Assembly (NCBI RefSeq): GCF_000422765.1
Contig: NZ_AUGR01000002.1
Location: forward strand, 248,001 to 312,000
Length of the DNA stretch: 64,000 bases
Reading direction: 5' to 3'
DNA from: Neptunomonas japonica DSM 18939
GTDB taxonomy: Bacteria; Pseudomonadota; Gammaproteobacteria; Pseudomonadales; Balneatricaceae
Below are positions 60,027 to 64,000 of the stretch, one piece after another. Positions within the stretch are counted from its first letter, which is position 1, and every line of letters starts with the position of its first letter. The notes under the pieces are model-generated. The model ran no database searches. It saw only the letters and a list, made by a program, of their open reading frames with translations, and had not been told where the DNA came from. Made by a program: the position numbers and the translations under genes.

Positions 60027-60512
60027 ATGAAAGGTATTTGGAAGCACAAGCGGGGTAACAGTGTTAGTGACTCAATGCATTTGTGTGCTCGCTATGCTGA
60101 AAAGAACCACAACTTGTCAGTACCGCGCATTGCGGAACTGATGGGCATGGATAGTTACAACACGCTTTATAAGTGGATGGGTAGCGGCAACATGCCAGCC
60201 AGTAAAATCCGCTCATTTGAGAATGCGTGTCAGTGCAGCTATGTGACCCGCTATATAGCGCAGAGCGCCAACCTGTTAGTGCTAGATATGCCGACTGGGC
60301 GCAAGCCTTCCCACCGAGAACTTAACGAACTGAGCGTTCATGCCCTTTCAGTGATTGGACACCTGATCAGCTTTTTTAATGAGTCCGAATCAAGCGAAGA
60401 CGAAAACGAGCTGATCCAGTCAATCACCACCTTGATTGAAGACCTGGCGCATCAGCGTGGAAATGTCGAAAAACATCAGCAGCCGGAATTGCTGCTAGGA
60501 GACGAATCATGA
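60027..60512 (+). CDS. phage early protein, unknown
   Basis: 161 aa. The N-terminal half looks like a helix-turn-helix (PRIAELMGMDSYNTLYKWMG), so DNA binding is likely; the C-terminal part is acidic and helical. Mu-like phages carry such genes between ner and the transposase. AAGG lies before the ATG. It overlaps the next gene by four bases (ATGA). Confidence 0.75.
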   Translation: MKGIWKHKRGNSVSDSMHLCARYAEKNHNLSVPRIAELMGMDSYNTLYKWMGSGNMPASKIRSFENACQCSYVTRYIAQSANLLVLDMPTGRKPSHRELNELSVHALSVIGHLISFFNESESSEDENELIQSITTLIEDLAHQRGNVEKHQQPELLLGDES

Positions 60513-60763
60513 GCACAGTTAATGAGTACTCAATGACAGAACAGGAAGTTGTAGCCCGCCTTGCTAAATGGTGTGGCACCTCAAAAATGCCAGATAACCG
60601 CAGCCGCATGATAAAGCTGTTACATACCAACAAACCTGCGCCAGAAGTCTTTGCTGAGTTTTGCCAGTTATCGGGTATGACCCGAGGTGAAAGCGAATTA
60701 GTGCTAACAGCCCTTGCTGACAACTTAAGTGCCCTGCGCCGTAAAAAAGTAGTAGGTAGCTAA
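60509..60763 (+). CDS. phage early protein, unknown
   Basis: 84 aa, helical, coupled to the previous gene through an ATGA overlap and directly before the transposase gene (one base gap). Not recognised beyond its position in a Mu-like early operon. Confidence 0.7.
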   Translation: MSTVNEYSMTEQEVVARLAKWCGTSKMPDNRSRMIKLLHTNKPAPEVFAEFCQLSGMTRGESELVLTALADNLSALRRKKVVGS

Positions 60764-60764
60764 G

Positions 60765-62834
60765 ATGAAACAGTGGCTAACCGCTAAAGAAATTGCTGAA
60801 GCAAGATTGTCGAAAATGCCTAGTACTGAACGTGCTATTCAGATTCGTGCAAAGCGAGAACACTGGGAATGCCAACAGCGATTGGGTCAAGGTGGCGGCT
60901 ATGAATACCACATTAGCAACCTGCCCGCTGACGCTCGCAAAGCCCTAGAAGTACAGGCCATCACCGAATTACTACCAAGTGTTGCCTCAAGTACAGAGGT
61001 GGTTGCCAGCACAGACGCTCTTCTGACTCAGCGCCAGCGCGAAGCCTCCGATGCCCGCACAACCATTGTTCGCACCATCGAAAGCATGAACAAAAAAGGT
61101 ATTTCTAAAGAAGCGGCAATGACAACTTTATTGTCACAAGCCGCCCTAGGGGCGTTAGAAGAGAGTAACCCCGTGTTAGATAAAGCGCTACGCATGGCGA
61201 AAGACTCTCGGGGAAGAGGTGACACCTCCTACCCTAGCGTGCGCACTTTAAAACGTTGGTTATCACCTAACACCAAAAGCCTCGCCCCAAAAGGCAAGCG
61301 AGAGCTGGCGATACCCGTTTGGGCAAAGGCTTTTTTAAACTGTTATCAGCGCCCGCAAAAACCCTCTGTAGCCCAGGCATATGAGGATTTTTTGGAAATA
61401 TTTGAAGGCGAGCCGGTGCCGTCTATCCATGCCATACGTCGCTTCATGAAAAAAGTCGGCAGCGTTTCTTTACAACATGGGCGCATGGGATCACGTGAGA
61501 TTAAAAATATTAAAGCGTTTAAGCGCCGCTCTGTTGATGACCTGTTCCCTGGTGATGTGTACAGCCCAGACGGTCATACATTCGATGCCGAAGTAGCGCA
61601 TCCATACCACGGACGGCCGTTTAAGCCAGAGATCACATCCTATATAGATATAGCCACCCGTAAATTGGTGGGCTACTCAGTCGACCTTGCAGAAAGCGGC
61701 GTCGCTGTATTGGATGCACTGATTGCTTCATCAGAAGAATGCGTGCCTGCCATTGTCTATTCAGATAACGGCTCGGGTTACTGCAACGCACTGCTTAAAG
61801 ACCAAGGGCTTGGCGTGCTTGCACGGCTAGGGAGCGAAATTACTCACTCATTGCCCTACAACTCACAAGCACGCGGAGCAACTGAGCGTGCCCATAAAAG
61901 CATCTGGATAAAAGCCGCTAAAAAGCTGGATAGTTATTTGGGTGTAGATATGGACCGCCAAGCCGCCCAACTTAACCACAAAATTACCCGTAAAGCCGTA
62001 CGAAAAGGCGGAGCCACGCACATTATTAGCTGGGTTGATTTTCTGAGATTTTGTGAAGAGACAGCCGCACGATACAACAACTCGCCACACTCATTTTTAC
62101 AGAAAATAACCGATGTAGATGGCTACCGTCGCCACATCACACCCAACGAGCGCTGGGCACAATTCCAAAATAATGGATGGAAAGCCGTCACTCTCTCCCG
62201 TGATGAAGCTGCCGACATTTTCCGCCCGCGTGTTAAGCGCAAAGTGGCGCGCTGCGAGATAAAGCTTAACACCAATATCTACTTCAACAACACGCTTGAA
62301 GAGCATCACGGGGACTTTGTTCAGGTCGCATTTGATATGCGTAACCCCGACTTTATCTGGGTATATGAGTTAAAAAGCGGTGCATTGATTTGCAAAGCCG
62401 AGTGGAACGCCAACCAGACTAGCTACTTCCCTAAAAGCTTTGTTCAACAAGGCCGTGAAAAGCGTGCAGATGGCCGCTTAAAACGCCTTGATATCAAGCG
62501 TGACGAAATTGAAGCCGAGCGTGATGGTATCTATGCCATAGACCAAGAGCAAGGCGACACCATTGAGCTGGCCTCTACCTGCAGAATTAAAGAAAAAGTC
62601 GCTAGGCAAATTGAAGATGCTGAGGTTATCGACGTCGAGCCTGTTCCCGTTAATGGCATTAAAAGCCCAGAGCAGATGACGTTTGACGAACGAATGGAGA
62701 CCTTTGAGCAATACCAAAGCGGCGCAAAAGAAATACCCGAAGCTCATAAGTTTTGGGTGAAGACCTTCCCGCGCACCAAGGCTTATAAAGCCGCCGTAGC
62801 ACGACGAGAAGATATAGCAGAAAACTGGAATTAA
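60765..62834 (+). CDS. Mu-type transposase A
   Basis: 689 aa. The N-terminal Mu-type DNA-binding domain (about 1-65) is followed by a linker/second DNA-binding region, rve core (about 255-400) with DDE residues D269 (YSPDGHTFD), D334 (VYSDNGSGYC) and E374 (GATERAHKS), then the Mu_transpos_C barrel (about 460-560) and a C-terminal tail that would contact MuB. It cuts and joins phage ends in replicative transposition. Full length (Mu A is 663 aa), with no frameshift. Confidence 0.95.
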   Translation: MKQWLTAKEIAEARLSKMPSTERAIQIRAKREHWECQQRLGQGGGYEYHISNLPADARKALEVQAITELLPSVASSTEVVASTDALLTQRQREASDARTTIVRTIESMNKKGISKEAAMTTLLSQAALGALEESNPVLDKALRMAKDSRGRGDTSYPSVRTLKRWLSPNTKSLAPKGKRELAIPVWAKAFLNCYQRPQKPSVAQAYEDFLEIFEGEPVPSIHAIRRFMKKVGSVSLQHGRMGSREIKNIKAFKRRSVDDLFPGDVYSPDGHTFDAEVAHPYHGRPFKPEITSYIDIATRKLVGYSVDLAESGVAVLDALIASSEECVPAIVYSDNGSGYCNALLKDQGLGVLARLGSEITHSLPYNSQARGATERAHKSIWIKAAKKLDSYLGVDMDRQAAQLNHKITRKAVRKGGATHIISWVDFLRFCEETAARYNNSPHSFLQKITDVDGYRRHITPNERWAQFQNNGWKAVTLSRDEAADIFRPRVKRKVARCEIKLNTNIYFNNTLEEHHGDFVQVAFDMRNPDFIWVYELKSGALICKAEWNANQTSYFPKSFVQQGREKRADGRLKRLDIKRDEIEAERDGIYAIDQEQGDTIELASTCRIKEKVARQIEDAEVIDVEPVPVNGIKSPEQMTFDERMETFEQYQSGAKEIPEAHKFWVKTFPRTKAYKAAVARREDIAENWN

Positions 62835-62888
62835 AAAAGGACTGATGGTTGCCCCCATCAGCCCCTAACACACTATAAGGAGCACAGT

Positions 62889-63623
62889 ATGAGTAATGAA
62901 TCTTACGCTATCAATGGCATAGCTGACATCGTTAATTTGAGCCTATGCGATGTAGCCCTTGAGCGCGCCATGTCACGCACTAACAGCCTGCCTGGCATGG
63001 TGTGTATGTATGGTCCATCGGGTTTTGGTAAATCGGTATCCGCGACCCACGTAGCCAACCGCCGCCGTGCTTACTACGTGCAAGCCAAAAGCGTGTGGAC
63101 GAAAAAAGCCACGCTCAAAGCAATTCTGCAAGAAATGGGGATACGCCCACTGGCCACGATCCCAGACATGCTTGATCAAGCAGCCGAAGAGCTGGCCAAA
63201 TCTGGCCGCCCTCTGATTATCGACGAGATGGATCACTTAGTGGATAAGAAAGCCGTTGAGCTGATCCGTGATCTATACGAAGCCAGCCAAGCCGCCATCC
63301 TGTTAATCGGCGAAGAACAGCTACCCAACAAGCTGAAAAAATATGAGCGTTTCCATGGCCGCATTCTGGCATGGGTACCTGCTCAACCAGTGACGTTAGA
63401 AGATGCCAAAAAGCTAACGCCGCTCTATGCGCCGTTTGTCGAGATAACCGGCGACCTGCTCAGCCACATTGTGCAGTTATCTGCAGGAAGTGTGCGCCGT
63501 GTTGCTGTGAATATGGAAATGATCCAGGAAGAGGCCAATGAGATGGGCTGGTCGAGCGTCGACAAGGCCACTTGGGGCAAGCGTGAACTCTACACAGGCG
63601 AAGCGCCTAAGCGCCGAATTTAA
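62889..63623 (+). CDS. MuB-like AAA+ ATPase
   Basis: 244 aa. Walker A GPSGFGKS (42-49), Walker B PLIIDEMDHL with D112-E113. It is the target-capture ATPase of Mu-like transposition. Shorter than Mu B (312 aa): the N-terminal helix-turn-helix of Mu B is missing, as in several B3/D3112-like phages. Starts 54 bases after the transposase gene with AAGGAG upstream. Confidence 0.93.
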   Translation: MSNESYAINGIADIVNLSLCDVALERAMSRTNSLPGMVCMYGPSGFGKSVSATHVANRRRAYYVQAKSVWTKKATLKAILQEMGIRPLATIPDMLDQAAEELAKSGRPLIIDEMDHLVDKKAVELIRDLYEASQAAILLIGEEQLPNKLKKYERFHGRILAWVPAQPVTLEDAKKLTPLYAPFVEITGDLLSHIVQLSAGSVRRVAVNMEMIQEEANEMGWSSVDKATWGKRELYTGEAPKRRI

Positions 63624-63636
63624 GGTGAGAGCTGAG

Positions 63637-64000
63637 ATGGGGACGATGATGCAAGTAGCAGAGGAACAACACGTGGCAGAGCTGCAACGTAAAACACCGC
63701 GTAAAGGTATACGAAAGCCTTTACAGATGGAGTTGATAGGCGGTAAGCCCGCACGCCAGCGTGTGTGGGAGCAGATCAAACAACATAAGGAACTGTTCAA
63801 AATCTACGATATATCTCGCCAGGCAAATGCAGACGACGAAACCGTAAAGACTTACCTGCAAAGCTTGGTAAACGGTGGGTATGTGGTTCGCCTAACAGAA
63901 TCGAAGTTTGAAAAATCTGAGTTCCAACTCATTAAAGACACGGGCATTGAAGCGCCTCGCCTTAACCGCGACGGCACTCCTGTCACGCTGGGGCTAGGGC
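63637..64000 (+). CDS. phage early gene, cut by window end
   Basis: Open from ATG 63637 to the last base, 121 codons so far; the stop is outside. The translation has a basic start and then a winged-helix-like stretch (KIYDISRQANADDETVKTYL), typical of small DNA-binding proteins after MuB in Mu-like phages. ATGs at 63646 and 63649 are alternative starts. Confidence 0.7.
   Translation, partial: MGTMMQVAEEQHVAELQRKTPRKGIRKPLQMELIGGKPARQRVWEQIKQHKELFKIYDISRQANADDETVKTYLQSLVNGGYVVRLTESKFEKSEFQLIKDTGIEAPRLNRDGTPVTLGLG

Overview
The window looks like part of a marine heterotrophic gammaproteobacterial chromosome, probably of Oceanospirillaceae type. The protein families (TRAP transporters, DHPS and cysteate catabolism, dimethylglycine/sarcosine-type dehydrogenases) and the moderate G+C host genes suggest this. 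The taxonomic call is inference; there is no rRNA gene to confirm it. About 57 protein genes are supported. I saw no tRNA, rRNA or CRISPR array.

Layout. (1) 0.2-27.1 kb is a one-carbon and methylated-amine catabolic region. It holds an MMSDH-type aldehyde dehydrogenase with a LysR regulator, formate-THF ligase (fhs), a haloacid dehalogenase-like protein, an XRE-cupin regulator, L-serine deaminase (sdaA), glyA, a GlcG-like protein, a class V aminotransferase, ETF-ubiquinone oxidoreductase, two different FAD/GcvT fusion dehydrogenases of the dimethylglycine/sarcosine dehydrogenase type, two GcvA-like LysR regulators, a taurine-family ABC transporter, both ETF subunits, purU and folD. Together they can demethylate N-methylglycines, pass electrons through ETF to quinone, oxidise the methyl groups via methylene- and formyl-THF to formate, and turn glycine into serine and pyruvate. 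(2) 27.2-32.6 kb holds a LysR gene and a two-gene RND efflux pump. (3) 32.7-39.8 kb holds a TRAP transporter with an alpha/beta hydrolase, two related LysR genes and a CuyA-type L-cysteate sulfo-lyase. (4) 39.8-46.5 kb holds glutathione peroxidase, an ADCK-like kinase and ferrochelatase in one direction, then an AraC regulator, an ornithine cyclodeaminase-family reductase, a DadA-like oxidase and a small orphan protein. (5) 46.8-56.9 kb is a coherent 2,3-dihydroxypropane-1-sulfonate (DHPS) / sulfolactate region: FMN 2-hydroxyacid dehydrogenase, LacI regulator, small membrane protein, TRAP transporter, HpsN/HpsO/HpsP-like dehydrogenases and a fused ComDE-like sulfopyruvate decarboxylase. LacI-type palindromes precede the first gene and the TRAP operon. 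(6) 57-58.4 kb holds two host genes, then the left end of a Mu-like transposable prophage from about 58.39 kb to the window end: S24-type repressor, Ner-like protein, two small early proteins, MuA transposase, a short MuB ATPase and a truncated winged-helix-like early gene.

The most interesting content is the pairing of two phytoplankton-metabolite programmes: methylated glycine oxidation and C3-sulfonate degradation. The sulfonate part carries enzymes for both branches at sulfopyruvate (ComDE and CuyA), but xsc is not in the window. Proposed regulatory elements are a 20-bp perfect LacI-type palindrome on a strong promoter, a structured intergenic element before folD, and repeated operator-like half-sites inside the 5' coding end of the phage repressor.
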